A DNA stretch of 15,516 nucleotides, from positions 26,216 to 41,731 of the forward strand of contig DJRG01000053.1 in NCBI GenBank assembly GCA_002438845.1, in the 5' to 3' direction. The DNA comes from Bacteroidales bacterium UBA6366 (lineage in GTDB: Bacteria > Bacteroidota > Bacteroidia > Bacteroidales > UBA932). The position numbers were made by a program, and so were the translations under genes. Of this stretch, positions 1-7,503 are shown piece by piece; the stretch's first letter is position 1; every line of letters begins with the position of its first letter. The notes below the pieces were generated by a model. That model worked only from the letters and a program-made list of their open reading frames with translations. It searched no databases and was not told the DNA's origin.

Positions 1-61
1 AATCAAAACAGCTTCTAAATATCAGGTTGAGACGTTCGGGAATGTCTTTGTTCTTGAACAT
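1..61 (-). CDS. possible start of a gene running off the left edge
   Basis: On the minus strand an ATG at 61-59 opens a frame that stays open to the window edge (20 codons: MFKNKDIPERLNLIF followed by RSCFD). The composition is protein-like, but the piece is too short to identify. It would be divergent from purT. No TAnnTTTG box is visible upstream of it. The first 24 bases also match a stretch at 9937-9958, so this end may be a shared repeat or a regulatory motif and not coding. Treat as tentative. Confidence 0.2.
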   Translation of the reverse strand, partial: MFKNKDIPERLNLIFRSCFD

Positions 62-155
62 CAGCAGCCTTTTCTCTGAATCTTAATTACGAGTGGCGAT
101 AATGCCATACTGTCATCGGACGATACATAGCTTATGCCAGCAGATCTTAAAAACC

Positions 156-186
156 TTGTCCCTGTGGCTGAATATTCGTAAATTTG
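156..186 (+). promoter_or_regulatory. promoter of purT (Bacteroidales -33/-7 type)
   Basis: TTG at 156-158, a 20-base spacer and TAAATTTG at 179-186 match the Bacteroidales consensus TTTG-N19/20-TAnnTTTG. The transcript should start near 193, about 18 bases before the ATG at 211. The -7 box contains the TTG at 184 that could otherwise be read as a start codon, which argues for the ATG at 211. Confidence 0.65.
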
Positions 187-210
187 AAGATTCAAACACA
201 ATTATTCGGT

Positions 211-1395
211 ATGGCAAACATCGGTAACCCTTTCACTCCTGTCGGGAAAAAGGTCGTTCTCTGCGGATCTGGAGAACTTGGAAAAGAAATCGCTATTGAA
301 CTTGAGCGCTACGGTGTGCATGTTGTGGCTGTGGATAAATATCCGAACGCTCCGGCGATGCAGGTTGCTCAGTCGTCTCATGTTCTGTCGATGCTTGACG
401 GAGAGGCACTTGCTTCAATGATTGAGGAAGAAAAACCTGACTTGATCATCCCTGAGGTCGAGGCTATCGCGACTCCGAAGCTCGTTGAACTTGAAAAGAA
501 GGGCTATAAGGTAATTCCGACCGCCAATGCCACTTACTTGACAATGAACAGGGAGGGAATCAGACGTCTGGCTGCCGAGGAGCTTGGCATTCCAACCTCA
601 AGATACGAGTTCGCCCAGACGGAGGATGAGTTCAAGGCCGCTGTGGCTCGGATCGGCTTTCCGTGTGTGGTAAAGCCGGTGATGAGTTCTTCTGGCCATG
701 GCCAGAGTGTGGTGCGGGACGAGTCTCAAGTCGCTCAGGCGTGGAAGATCTCCCAGGAGGGCGGGCGTGCCGGAGGTGGAAAGGTCATCGTTGAGGGTTT
801 CGTGGACTTTGACTATGAGATCACTCTTCTGACTGTACGCCATTGTGCCGGAACGACTTTCCTCAAGCCTGTGGGCCATCATCAGGTTGATGGGGATTAT
901 CGTGAGTCATGGCAGCCTCAGGGCATGAGCGCTGCAGCTGAGAAGAAGGCTCAGGAGATAGCGGGGAAAATCACCGCGGCTCTGGGGGGCTACGGAATAT
1001 TCGGAGTTGAGCTCTTCGTCAAGGGAGAGGATGTGATATTCAGTGAAGTGTCTCCGAGGCCGCACGACACCGGAATGGTGACGATGATCTCGCAGGATAT
1101 GTCGGAGTTCGCCCTTCACGCACGCGCTGTTCTGGGACTGCCTATCCCGGAAGTCCGTTTCTACGGGCCGTCGGCCTCGAAGGCGATCGTTGTCGAAGGA
1201 AACACCACTGAATATGAGTTCCAGGACGTTGACAAGGTTCTTGAGGAGCCGGGCGTTCAGGTTCGGTTCTTCGGAAAGCCGGAGATCAGAGGGCATCGCC
1301 GGGTAGGTGTCATCCTTGCCACAGATGGGACCGTTGAGAAGGCGCTTCAGAAGGCTGAGAGGGCATATTCAAAACTCAAGGTCAAGGTTTATTAG
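211..1395 (+). CDS. purT: formate-dependent phosphoribosylglycinamide formyltransferase 2 (PurT)
   Basis: PurT is a cytosolic ATP-grasp enzyme. It makes formyl-GAR from GAR, formate and ATP in de novo purine synthesis, replacing the folate-dependent PurN step. From the ATG at 211 the protein is 394 residues, matching the roughly 390 of the E. coli enzyme. Recognisable family segments, in order, are VVLCGSGELGKE near the N-terminus, VDKYPNAPAMQVA, LTMNREGIRRLAAEELGIPT, CVVKPVMSSSGHGQS (ATP-grasp loop), YGIFGVELF, SEVSPRPHDTGMVT and FGKPEIRGHRRVGV near the C-terminus. The same frame reaches back to a TTG at 184, but that codon lies inside the promoter -7 box, so 211 is preferred. The gene is monocistronic and converges on the hydrolase gene with a 29-base gap. 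The reading frame is intact. Confidence 0.97.
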   Translation: MANIGNPFTPVGKKVVLCGSGELGKEIAIELERYGVHVVAVDKYPNAPAMQVAQSSHVLSMLDGEALASMIEEEKPDLIIPEVEAIATPKLVELEKKGYKVIPTANATYLTMNREGIRRLAAEELGIPTSRYEFAQTEDEFKAAVARIGFPCVVKPVMSSSGHGQSVVRDESQVAQAWKISQEGGRAGGGKVIVEGFVDFDYEITLLTVRHCAGTTFLKPVGHHQVDGDYRESWQPQGMSAAAEKKAQEIAGKITAALGGYGIFGVELFVKGEDVIFSEVSPRPHDTGMVTMISQDMSEFALHARAVLGLPIPEVRFYGPSASKAIVVEGNTTEYEFQDVDKVLEEPGVQVRFFGKPEIRGHRRVGVILATDGTVEKALQKAERAYSKLKVKVY

Positions 1396-1424
1396 GAATA
1401 CCCGGACTCTGAATAGACTCTTTT

Positions 1425-2336
1425 TTATGCCAGTCTGGCGAGGACATCCTCCCAGACTTTGATTCTGTTTGTCTCATTGAGGATTTCGTGGCGCATTCCT
1501 GGATAGAGATGAAGGTCGGTGTGGCTGTAGCCTACTTGCTTCATCAGATCCGCCGCCTTGCCGATTGCCTTGTCGGAAATCCGGCATGGGTCCTCGGCTC
1601 CGGAGATGAAGTGAACCGGTAGTTCGGGATTTGACATATTCCAACCTTTGGGGCTGTAACAGTCCTGCATCAGATCCAAAAGATTCTTGAAACCGTTGAC
1701 TGTGAACGTGAAAGTGCAGTAAGGGTCGTTGTGATAAGCTTTCAGGGTGTCTTTGTCCGAGCAGACCCATGCTGTAGGGTAACCCTCGAACTCGAACGGC
1801 TTGTTGAATGAGCCGAATGACAGCTTTTGAAGGAGAGGGGAGCGGTAGTGTTCCCCTTTGACCATTCCTATCAGACTTGCAAGAAACCGTCCCGCTCCTC
1901 CGGCTGGATTGTAGCTCGGGCAACCGCAGACAAATAGTGTGTCGATGCTGTCATCGTAACGTTTTGTGAACGAACGCACTGCCATCGATCCCATACTGTG
2001 CCCGAACAAAGTGTACGGCAGCGCCTGGTACGAGGCCTTGATCTCATTCTGCACGAGTCTTATGTCCTCCACAAGAGCCTTCCAGCCTCCTTTGTACATA
2101 TAACCGAGATCCCCTTCGTTCAGGACCGTCTCGCCATGCCCCCGGTGGTCGTGTATGGCGCAGATGTACCCATGGGAGGAAAGATATTCCATGAAAGGAA
2201 TATATCTCTCCTTGTGCTCACACATTCCGTGCACAATCTGCACGATTCCTTTAGGTTCGCCCACAGGCTCGCTGACCAGCATCGCTATCTGGAGCCCGTC
2301 CGCTGACGCTTCGATTCTCCGCTTTAGCATATTCAT
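1425..2336 (-). CDS. alpha/beta hydrolase, lysophospholipase / monoacylglycerol lipase-like (S33 type)
   Basis: This 303-residue serine hydrolase belongs to the Hydrolase_4 / monoglyceride-lipase branch of the alpha/beta fold. The oxyanion region reads HGMCEHKERY at 36-45. The nucleophile elbow is GHSMG at 112-116 (Ser114), the acid is in SGAEDP (Asp249), and the base is in GMRHE (His283), so the triad is complete. There is no signal peptide or membrane segment, so the enzyme is probably cytosolic. It starts 44 bases after the stop of the outer-membrane barrel gene on the same strand and is probably the last gene of that operon. The substrate cannot be read from the sequence. Lysophospholipids, monoacylglycerols or acyl thioesters are possible, the last being of interest because an ACP gene heads the operon. 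Family sure, substrate unknown. Confidence 0.9.
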   Translation of the reverse strand: MNMLKRRIEASADGLQIAMLVSEPVGEPKGIVQIVHGMCEHKERYIPFMEYLSSHGYICAIHDHRGHGETVLNEGDLGYMYKGGWKALVEDIRLVQNEIKASYQALPYTLFGHSMGSMAVRSFTKRYDDSIDTLFVCGCPSYNPAGGAGRFLASLIGMVKGEHYRSPLLQKLSFGSFNKPFEFEGYPTAWVCSDKDTLKAYHNDPYCTFTFTVNGFKNLLDLMQDCYSPKGWNMSNPELPVHFISGAEDPCRISDKAIGKAADLMKQVGYSHTDLHLYPGMRHEILNETNRIKVWEDVLARLA

Positions 2337-2380
2337 TGATTTTTAGATTGCTCTGTGTTCCATGGCTTTCGCCAAAAAGA

Positions 2381-5161
2381 TTACTGCATGTCGTATGCCT
2401 TGACATCGACAGATTGTGTTTGGCGGAACTTCCCGAATCTCCAGTACATGCGGAACGAGTAGCTTCTGCCGAGCCTTTCCGTGTAGTTGTGCTGCACAAA
2501 GTTGTCGTAACGGATCATGCTTCTTTTCAATCCTCCTTTGTGGAGAACGTCTGAGGCTGAGATTGAGACTCCTATGTGTGGACGTTTGAAATACCTTGAG
2601 ATAAGGATTTCTCCTCTTGGCTCCAAGATGAGTCTGGAGGTCTGGACGGATGCCAGCGAAGGTATGATCTGAATGGTTCCGTGCAGTTCAAACCATTTCG
2701 GATTCCAATTGACAGAAGTTAGGACCGAGGGAGAGTTGAAAGTGTTCTTCCGGCCTGAAGGCAGAGTGGTGGTTGTTTTCTGGTATGATGCGATGATGTT
2801 TATGTTCACATTTTTGCAAGGTGTCAAATTGCTCATGGCCCTTATTCCGAAACTCTCCGAACTTCCAATGTTGCAGAAAGTGCTGGTGGCTACCCCGCTT
2901 TCATTCGTGGTCACTATCCTGGAGATCATGTCAGTTGTGTTTGAGTACGAGGTGGAGACAGACAAACCGCGCATCCATTTCAAGGTCGGATTCAGCATGT
3001 AGTTAAGAGAGTACATGTCAGTTCTCTCTCCTTTTAGGTTCGGATTACCTGTCCGTATGTTGTAGGGATTGGTCCGATCCTCGTAGGGATTGAGCTGATT
3101 GATGCCAGGCCTTTTCACCTTGGTGGCGTAAGTTAATCCTAAACTGCTTCGTTTTATACGCCAATTGAGACCAAATGTGGGGTTCAGATTGAAAGTGCTG
3201 TAATCAAGCGGAGAAGTGGTTGAGCCGTTGAGAAAATCACCGGAGTTTGATAGGTACTCGCTGTTGAGTGACATCATGTAGCCCAGCTTTTTGTTGAAGG
3301 CATCTCCTAAGGCTGTCACATTGGCAAAGCAGACTTGCTGGTGATAGTCCAGACCCTCGATATTCATTGTGGAAGAGGAATTGTTTTTATAGAACCTGTT
3401 GTAGTAGCCTCCGTCCATCTTGAACGATGATGTGATGAGGTGGCTTGTCAGCACGTCCCTCAATTCGAGCGATGCTTTCGCCCGATGCTCCTTCATTCCG
3501 GAAGATGAAAGCAATGAATATCTCTCATAAGTCTCGTCTGATTCCATCCATGAATCTTTGTAAGCATATTCAACGCCCCATTGATTCTTTTTTCTGTCCC
3601 TGATTCCAGTCGGGACTCCGAAATACCCGGTCAGACGCAAGGCTCCGTTAAATCTGAATGGAGACTTGGATGAGCCGACAGCGGATGTCAGGTCTTTGTC
3701 TTTCATTGTGCCAGCCATGTCGTAAGTAGTGGTTCTGGATTCGCTGAAGGATTTGGCGTCGCTGTATGAGGTGTTCAGTGAGGCGTTGAACCGGATGCTT
3801 TCATTCGCGAAAGTTCTGAAGCAGTTCGACTTGATGTTGTGGGTGCGAGATTTGTTCCAATGGGATTTGCTGCTTTCTATCCTGCCGATCTGACCGGCCG
3901 GGTCGGTCATTTCCCTGACACTTTCGTCCTTGAGCGCCGGGGCTCTGTCGTATGAGTAGTCATAGCCGAGCCCGATGCCGATCAGAGGAGTGTTGATCAC
4001 CATGTCGGCGGACGGGTTATGCCTGTTTTTCGTGGTTGAGGTCATCTCAATGTTTGAGGCGAATCCGTATGGGAGAGCCTTGGACAGAGAGATGAGTAGG
4101 ATTGGTTTGTCGTTGTTGTACTCGATGTCTCCGGGAAGCACCACTTCCACTTGTCTCATGTGGTCGGCCTTGATGAACTCCATCGGGTATTGCCTGCGTT
4201 CGTTGATAAGGCCGCTTTCCGCATTGTCGATCAGGATCTTCGAGATGTTCTCGTTCTCGAATTTAAGTTTGCCGTTGGAGGCTGCCATCCGCAGCTCAGG
4301 AATGCGGGAGATCATCTCGGTCATGTTGATCTTTGACGCGTCCGGATCTTTTGACACGTCATAGGTGATTCTGGTCCCTTTGCGGTTTATCAGAGACTTG
4401 GATTCAATCCCTGCTGATGCGATCTCCTCTCCGATTTCCAGATATATATTCCCTAAATCCACGTCCTTTCCGATGACGTTCAGATCCAAAACTTTGGATT
4501 TGTGACCTGTGTTCTCGACAAGAACCTTGTAAGCTCCGTCATTGACATCGAAATTGAATATTCCGTCTTCCAATGTGATCGTTCTGGCTGCCTTTTCTCC
4601 GGTAACATGTGTCACATGGATCTTACACAAGGCGAGAGGCGTTTCCTTTTTCCGTCCCTCCTCAAGAATTCTTCCTTTTACATGTCGTTTCCCGCTTTCC
4701 GGATTCTTTGCAGTCAATGATTTGCCACTGCTTCCTCCTATGACGATTCTGGGTGCGTCACCTTTTGCCGCTTGTGATGTCGCGCGTTGACTCTCTTTCT
4801 CATCGTTAGGCCGTAATGTGACCTCTCCGACCGACAGATCTTTCCCGGTCACCTCAATCTTGACCCGACGGAGGAAGAACCCCTTTTTAAGAACCATCAA
4901 TGAATATTCCCCCGAAGCCAACTTTGCCGAAAAGGTTCCGTCATTACTTGAAACGACTCTGGCAACCTCTTTCCTGAATGCGTCTCTGATCTGGATCGTC
5001 GCCTCCGCCAAGGTGCTGTCTCTGCCCTCGACCTTCACCACTCCCGAAACAACATATTCAACACCATTCTGTGAATATGCTCTCCCGGCCGGCAGGAATG
5101 TAAACAATGTCAGAATCAGCGCGGCAATATAAGCCTTATTGTTATCCTTTATAATTCCCAT
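2381..5161 (-). CDS. outer-membrane beta-barrel protein, TonB-dependent-receptor-like with two carboxypeptidase-regulatory-like domains
   Basis: A 926-residue envelope protein. Residues 1-30 form a signal peptide (h-region AALILTLFTFLPAG, cleavage near AYS|Q). Two CarboxypepD_reg-like beta-sandwich domains follow at about 36-118 and 159-242, joined by a charged linker. A plug-like segment spans about 256-360, starting at RKGTRITYDVSKDPDASK, a pattern typical of the Bacteroidota OMP_b-brl_3 / TonB-receptor group. The rest is a beta-barrel rich in aromatic strands, ending in SYSFRMYWRFGKF plus a short tail. No convincing TonB box was seen, so TonB dependence is not established. Its ATG lies inside the end of the upstream ACP-like gene (20-base overlap, other frame), which suggests translational coupling. 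The hydrolase gene follows after 44 bases. The likely role is binding or moving a ligand across the outer membrane; the ligand is unknown. It is not beside a SusD-type gene, so it is not a standard PUL pair. Confidence 0.88.
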   Translation of the reverse strand: MGIIKDNNKAYIAALILTLFTFLPAGRAYSQNGVEYVVSGVVKVEGRDSTLAEATIQIRDAFRKEVARVVSSNDGTFSAKLASGEYSLMVLKKGFFLRRVKIEVTGKDLSVGEVTLRPNDEKESQRATSQAAKGDAPRIVIGGSSGKSLTAKNPESGKRHVKGRILEEGRKKETPLALCKIHVTHVTGEKAARTITLEDGIFNFDVNDGAYKVLVENTGHKSKVLDLNVIGKDVDLGNIYLEIGEEIASAGIESKSLINRKGTRITYDVSKDPDASKINMTEMISRIPELRMAASNGKLKFENENISKILIDNAESGLINERRQYPMEFIKADHMRQVEVVLPGDIEYNNDKPILLISLSKALPYGFASNIEMTSTTKNRHNPSADMVINTPLIGIGLGYDYSYDRAPALKDESVREMTDPAGQIGRIESSKSHWNKSRTHNIKSNCFRTFANESIRFNASLNTSYSDAKSFSESRTTTYDMAGTMKDKDLTSAVGSSKSPFRFNGALRLTGYFGVPTGIRDRKKNQWGVEYAYKDSWMESDETYERYSLLSSSGMKEHRAKASLELRDVLTSHLITSSFKMDGGYYNRFYKNNSSSTMNIEGLDYHQQVCFANVTALGDAFNKKLGYMMSLNSEYLSNSGDFLNGSTTSPLDYSTFNLNPTFGLNWRIKRSSLGLTYATKVKRPGINQLNPYEDRTNPYNIRTGNPNLKGERTDMYSLNYMLNPTLKWMRGLSVSTSYSNTTDMISRIVTTNESGVATSTFCNIGSSESFGIRAMSNLTPCKNVNINIIASYQKTTTTLPSGRKNTFNSPSVLTSVNWNPKWFELHGTIQIIPSLASVQTSRLILEPRGEILISRYFKRPHIGVSISASDVLHKGGLKRSMIRYDNFVQHNYTERLGRSYSFRMYWRFGKFRQTQSVDVKAYDMQ

Positions 5162-5543
5162 CGCTCTGGCAAAAATGATTGAGGATGTCTGTAAAGCTGT
5201 CTACAGTATATTGACTGGAGTAGTACAATGCGTCTGCCTCATTAAAACTTATCTCATAGAACTCTTCGCAATTCCAAATCAATTGCAGCATGTCTAATGA
5301 ATCAAGACCGAGATCTTTAATTAAAAGCATATCGTCTTGAATATAACCTTCCTCGATATCAAGAATTTCTGCGATCATTATCTTTATTTCCGCTTTGACT
5401 TCATTTCTTGAATAATTATAAGGTGATGTGCCGGCATTTTGAATAACGATTGGTGGGTTAGATGTACCTGCCGCTATTGACTCATTTGTCGCAGCCATTG
5501 ACATCATGATGAATGCTGTCAGTGTGATGTACTTGATTCTCAT
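5142..5543 (-). CDS. acyl carrier protein-like domain with an N-terminal signal peptide (putative exported ACP)
   Basis: The protein has 133 residues. Residues about 46-126 read as a full ACP fold: helix I (EVKAEIKIMIAEILDI), the DLGLDSLDMLQLIW motif with the phosphopantetheine serine at Ser82, helix II into EEFYEISF, and a final helix TVDSFTDILNHF. A normal ACP has this serine near residue 37, so there are about 45 extra N-terminal residues. They look like an export signal: MRIK, a hydrophobic run YITLTAFIMMSMAA, then NESIAAG with a plausible signal peptidase I site near residue 24 or 25, followed by a Ser/Pro/Asn-rich linker. ACPs act in the cytoplasm and are loaded there by a phosphopantetheinyl transferase, so export would be unusual. 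The stop overlaps the start of the outer-membrane barrel gene by 20 bases. The gene is richer in A and T than its neighbours, hinting at transfer. A start at an internal Met (13, 14 or 16) would weaken the signal, but no evidence favours it. Confidence 0.85.
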   Translation of the reverse strand: MRIKYITLTAFIMMSMAATNESIAAGTSNPPIVIQNAGTSPYNYSRNEVKAEIKIMIAEILDIEEGYIQDDMLLIKDLGLDSLDMLQLIWNCEEFYEISFNEADALYYSSQYTVDSFTDILNHFCQSDGNYKG

Positions 5544-5569
5544 TAAGAGGTAGAATTTAATTCTTTCGC

Positions 5570-5577
5570 TAAAGATA
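5570..5577 (-). promoter_or_regulatory. possible -7 box upstream of the exported-ACP gene
   Basis: Read on the minus strand the bases are TATCTTTA, one mismatch from TAnnTTTG, placed about 27 bases before the ATG at 5543. No TTTG occurs at the usual 19-20 base spacing; the nearest upstream TTG is only 13 bases away, beyond an A-run. Weak support. Confidence 0.3.
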
Positions 5578-5599
5578 GTTATTTTTTTTTCAATGCTTG

Positions 5600-5721
5600 T
5601 ATGGTTTGAATTTTTTCATGATTGATTTCGGTTTGAACCAGATTGTCGCTGGCTTCTTCGGCTATAATGACTTCTCCGCACCAGCATCGTCGGTGGCATC
5701 GGCGTGACTTTCAAGTTCTAG
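5600..5721 (+). pseudogene. 3' remnant of a second FadL/OmpP1-type porin gene
   Basis: The last 46 bases before the TAG at 5719-5721 match the last 46 bases of the intact porin gene (7343-7388) with three differences, encoding RTSIVGGIGVTFKF then stop. Just upstream another frame reads MIDFGLNQIVAGFFGYNDF, which fits the DDFY that precedes RTS in the intact protein. Joining them requires restoring one lost base near 5675. The piece is therefore a frameshifted C-terminal scrap of a former tandem paralogue, with its 5' part missing. It sits between the exported-ACP gene and the intact porin. Confidence 0.75.
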
Positions 5722-5804
5722 AAAGCTTTACAGGTGCATTGCCACGGTGTTAGTGTCGAATAAGTCGATAAATCAATTTATAAATTTCCTTTAGGTCGAA
5801 TTTG

Positions 5805-5835
5805 TTTGTTAATTTGGGGAATAGATTTACATTTG
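5805..5835 (+). promoter_or_regulatory. promoter of the FadL-family porin gene
   Basis: TTTG at 5805-5808, a 19-base spacer and TACATTTG at 5828-5835 match the Bacteroidales -33/-7 consensus exactly. The transcript should begin near 5842, leaving a leader of about 23 bases before the ATG at 5865. Confidence 0.7.
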
Positions 5836-5864
5836 TTCCGATAATTACAATAAAATTCGACTAA

Positions 5865-7388
5865 ATGAAAAGAATGATTGTATTTTTGGTGGTCATTAGC
5901 GCCGCTGCTTTCACCGCCAAGGCTGGCGGCTATGTGACGAACACGAATCAGAATGTGGCGTTCTTGAGAAATCCTGCCCAGAACGCTGTGATAGGGGTTC
6001 AGGGGGCATATTTCAACCCTGCCGGAATCGGCTTCATGGACAACGGATGGCATCTTGCGTTTGATGTCCAGTCGGCCTTGCAGAGAAGGTACACGACATC
6101 CACATACGAACCGTTGAAGTACGGTGTGGACAATGAGGGGAGAGGCTACAAGAAGTACACGGGCAAGTCTTTCGTCCCTGCGTTACCTCACTTGAGTCTG
6201 GCCTTCAAGCACGACAACCTGTTCGCATCATTCCATTTCGGAGTCGTTTCGGGAGGCGGAAAGGCTAAGTATGACCAAGGACTCGGCTCGTTCGAGGCAC
6301 CGGTCGCGATGATTCCGGCTTTGATCAACAATCTGGCAGGAACCCGTATGGTTACCGGCTATGACGCGGACATCAACCTTACCGGGGAACAGTACAACTT
6401 CGCCGGCCAGCTGAACATCGGCTACAAGATAGACTCACATTGGAGCGTTTCCGCCGGCGTGCGTCTGAACTACATCTCAAATTATTACGTTGGAAGCCTT
6501 AGGAATATCCAGTTGCAGTACGCTGGCCAGATGCTTCCAGCCGCCAATGTGCTCGGAGCTGCTGTCTCGGCGATCTCCAGAGGTCTTATCCCGACCGAGG
6601 CCGCTGTCGGAATGGTAGGCGGCCTTGTCAGCGACAAAAATCTTGACGCGCATCAGAAGGACATCGCCTGGACCCCTGTCCTTTCGGTGGACTACAAGAC
6701 TGGTAAGTTCAATTTCTCAGGGCGCTATGAATTCAACACGAAGGTCCGCCTGAAGAACGACACGAAAGCTAACACCACGGGAATATCCCAGTTCGACGAC
6801 GGCAAGGAGGTCGCCGCTGACATCCCGGGCAACATCAATCTCGGCGCTGAATATTCCATCAAGCCGAACTTCCGCATCTCTCTCGGTGCCAACTACTATT
6901 TCGACAAGCAGTCAAAGCAGTACAACAGCGAGACGGATCTGAACGACAAGCAGAATTATCTTAAACACAACTCTTTCGAGATCCTCGGTGGCCTTGAGTA
7001 TGATTTGAGCAAGGTGGTGACCCTCAGCATAGGCGCAAACAGCAGCACCTTCGGTTTCGGCAACGACGCGAAGTACATCTCAGACCTGAGCTACACCACC
7101 AGCTCGATCTCCGGCGGTCTCGGCGCCAGAATCAACGCCACCCCGAAAATCGCCATTGATTTAGGAATATACAAGACTTTCTTCATGCACTTCACCAAGG
7201 AGCAGGCCGACTACGGCGGAAACGGCGCGTTGATCGCCTCAAAACTTGCCCCTGTCCTCGGCCAGCTTGCCCCTTCAGTTCCTGGCCTTGCCGAGAAACT
7301 CGACATCAAGAATCTCCAGATCCCCGGCCAGGACGATTTCTACCGCACCAGCATCGTCGGCGGCATCGGCGTGACCTTCAGGTTCTAG
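5865..7388 (+). CDS. OmpP1/FadL-family outer-membrane transporter (hydrophobic compound porin)
   Basis: A 507-residue outer-membrane barrel of the FadL / Toluene_X / OmpP1 family, which takes up long-chain fatty acids and other hydrophobic molecules by lateral diffusion. Residues 1-20 are a signal peptide ending in TAKA|GG. The mature N-terminus carries the family's hatch-like signature: NQNVAFLRNPAQNA, then GAYFNPAGIGFMDNGWHLAF. Repeated aromatic beta-strands follow, and the C-terminal strand FYRTSIVGGIGVTFRF ends in Phe as expected for BAM substrates. The reading frame is intact and has its own promoter. It is divergent from the exported-ACP operon and converges on the M64 peptidase gene, with a REP-like palindrome between them. 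A fragment of a second copy lies upstream, so there was once a tandem pair. The true substrate is unknown; fatty acid is the family default. Confidence 0.92.
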   Translation: MKRMIVFLVVISAAAFTAKAGGYVTNTNQNVAFLRNPAQNAVIGVQGAYFNPAGIGFMDNGWHLAFDVQSALQRRYTTSTYEPLKYGVDNEGRGYKKYTGKSFVPALPHLSLAFKHDNLFASFHFGVVSGGGKAKYDQGLGSFEAPVAMIPALINNLAGTRMVTGYDADINLTGEQYNFAGQLNIGYKIDSHWSVSAGVRLNYISNYYVGSLRNIQLQYAGQMLPAANVLGAAVSAISRGLIPTEAAVGMVGGLVSDKNLDAHQKDIAWTPVLSVDYKTGKFNFSGRYEFNTKVRLKNDTKANTTGISQFDDGKEVAADIPGNINLGAEYSIKPNFRISLGANYYFDKQSKQYNSETDLNDKQNYLKHNSFEILGGLEYDLSKVVTLSIGANSSTFGFGNDAKYISDLSYTTSSISGGLGARINATPKIAIDLGIYKTFFMHFTKEQADYGGNGALIASKLAPVLGQLAPSVPGLAEKLDIKNLQIPGQDDFYRTSIVGGIGVTFRF

Positions 7389-7468
7389 TCAAGCCCGTCG
7401 GAAACCTCTTTACTGAAATTCTTGAAAATGTCAGGCCAGCCTGAACAGAAGCGAGGTTGCTATGTTTC

Positions 7469-7499
7469 TCCGGTCACTGAGCTAGCCGAAGTGACCGGA
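7469..7499. repeat. REP-like palindrome between convergent genes
   Basis: Arms CCGGTCACT (7470-7478) and AGTGACCGG (7490-7498) pair perfectly around an 11-base loop GAGCTAGCCGA. It sits between the porin stop and the M64 peptidase stop. It may help end transcription from both sides, but there is no T-run on either strand, so it is not a standard intrinsic terminator. Arms and loop resemble the elements at 10932-10990. Confidence 0.6.
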
Positions 7500-7503
7500 A
7501 AAG

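Noticed and set aside
1396..1424. A terminator between purT and the hydrolase gene
   Set aside because: There is a T-run near 1421-1426 but no stable stem before it.
2330..2350. A 13-base match CATTGATTTTTAG also found near 15467-15479
   Set aside because: It is short, AT-rich and without any shared flanking sequence, so chance is the simplest reading.
2381..5161. A SusC-type polysaccharide utilisation receptor
   Set aside because: No SusD-like lipoprotein or glycoside hydrolase is encoded nearby, the barrel belongs to another branch, and no TonB box was found.
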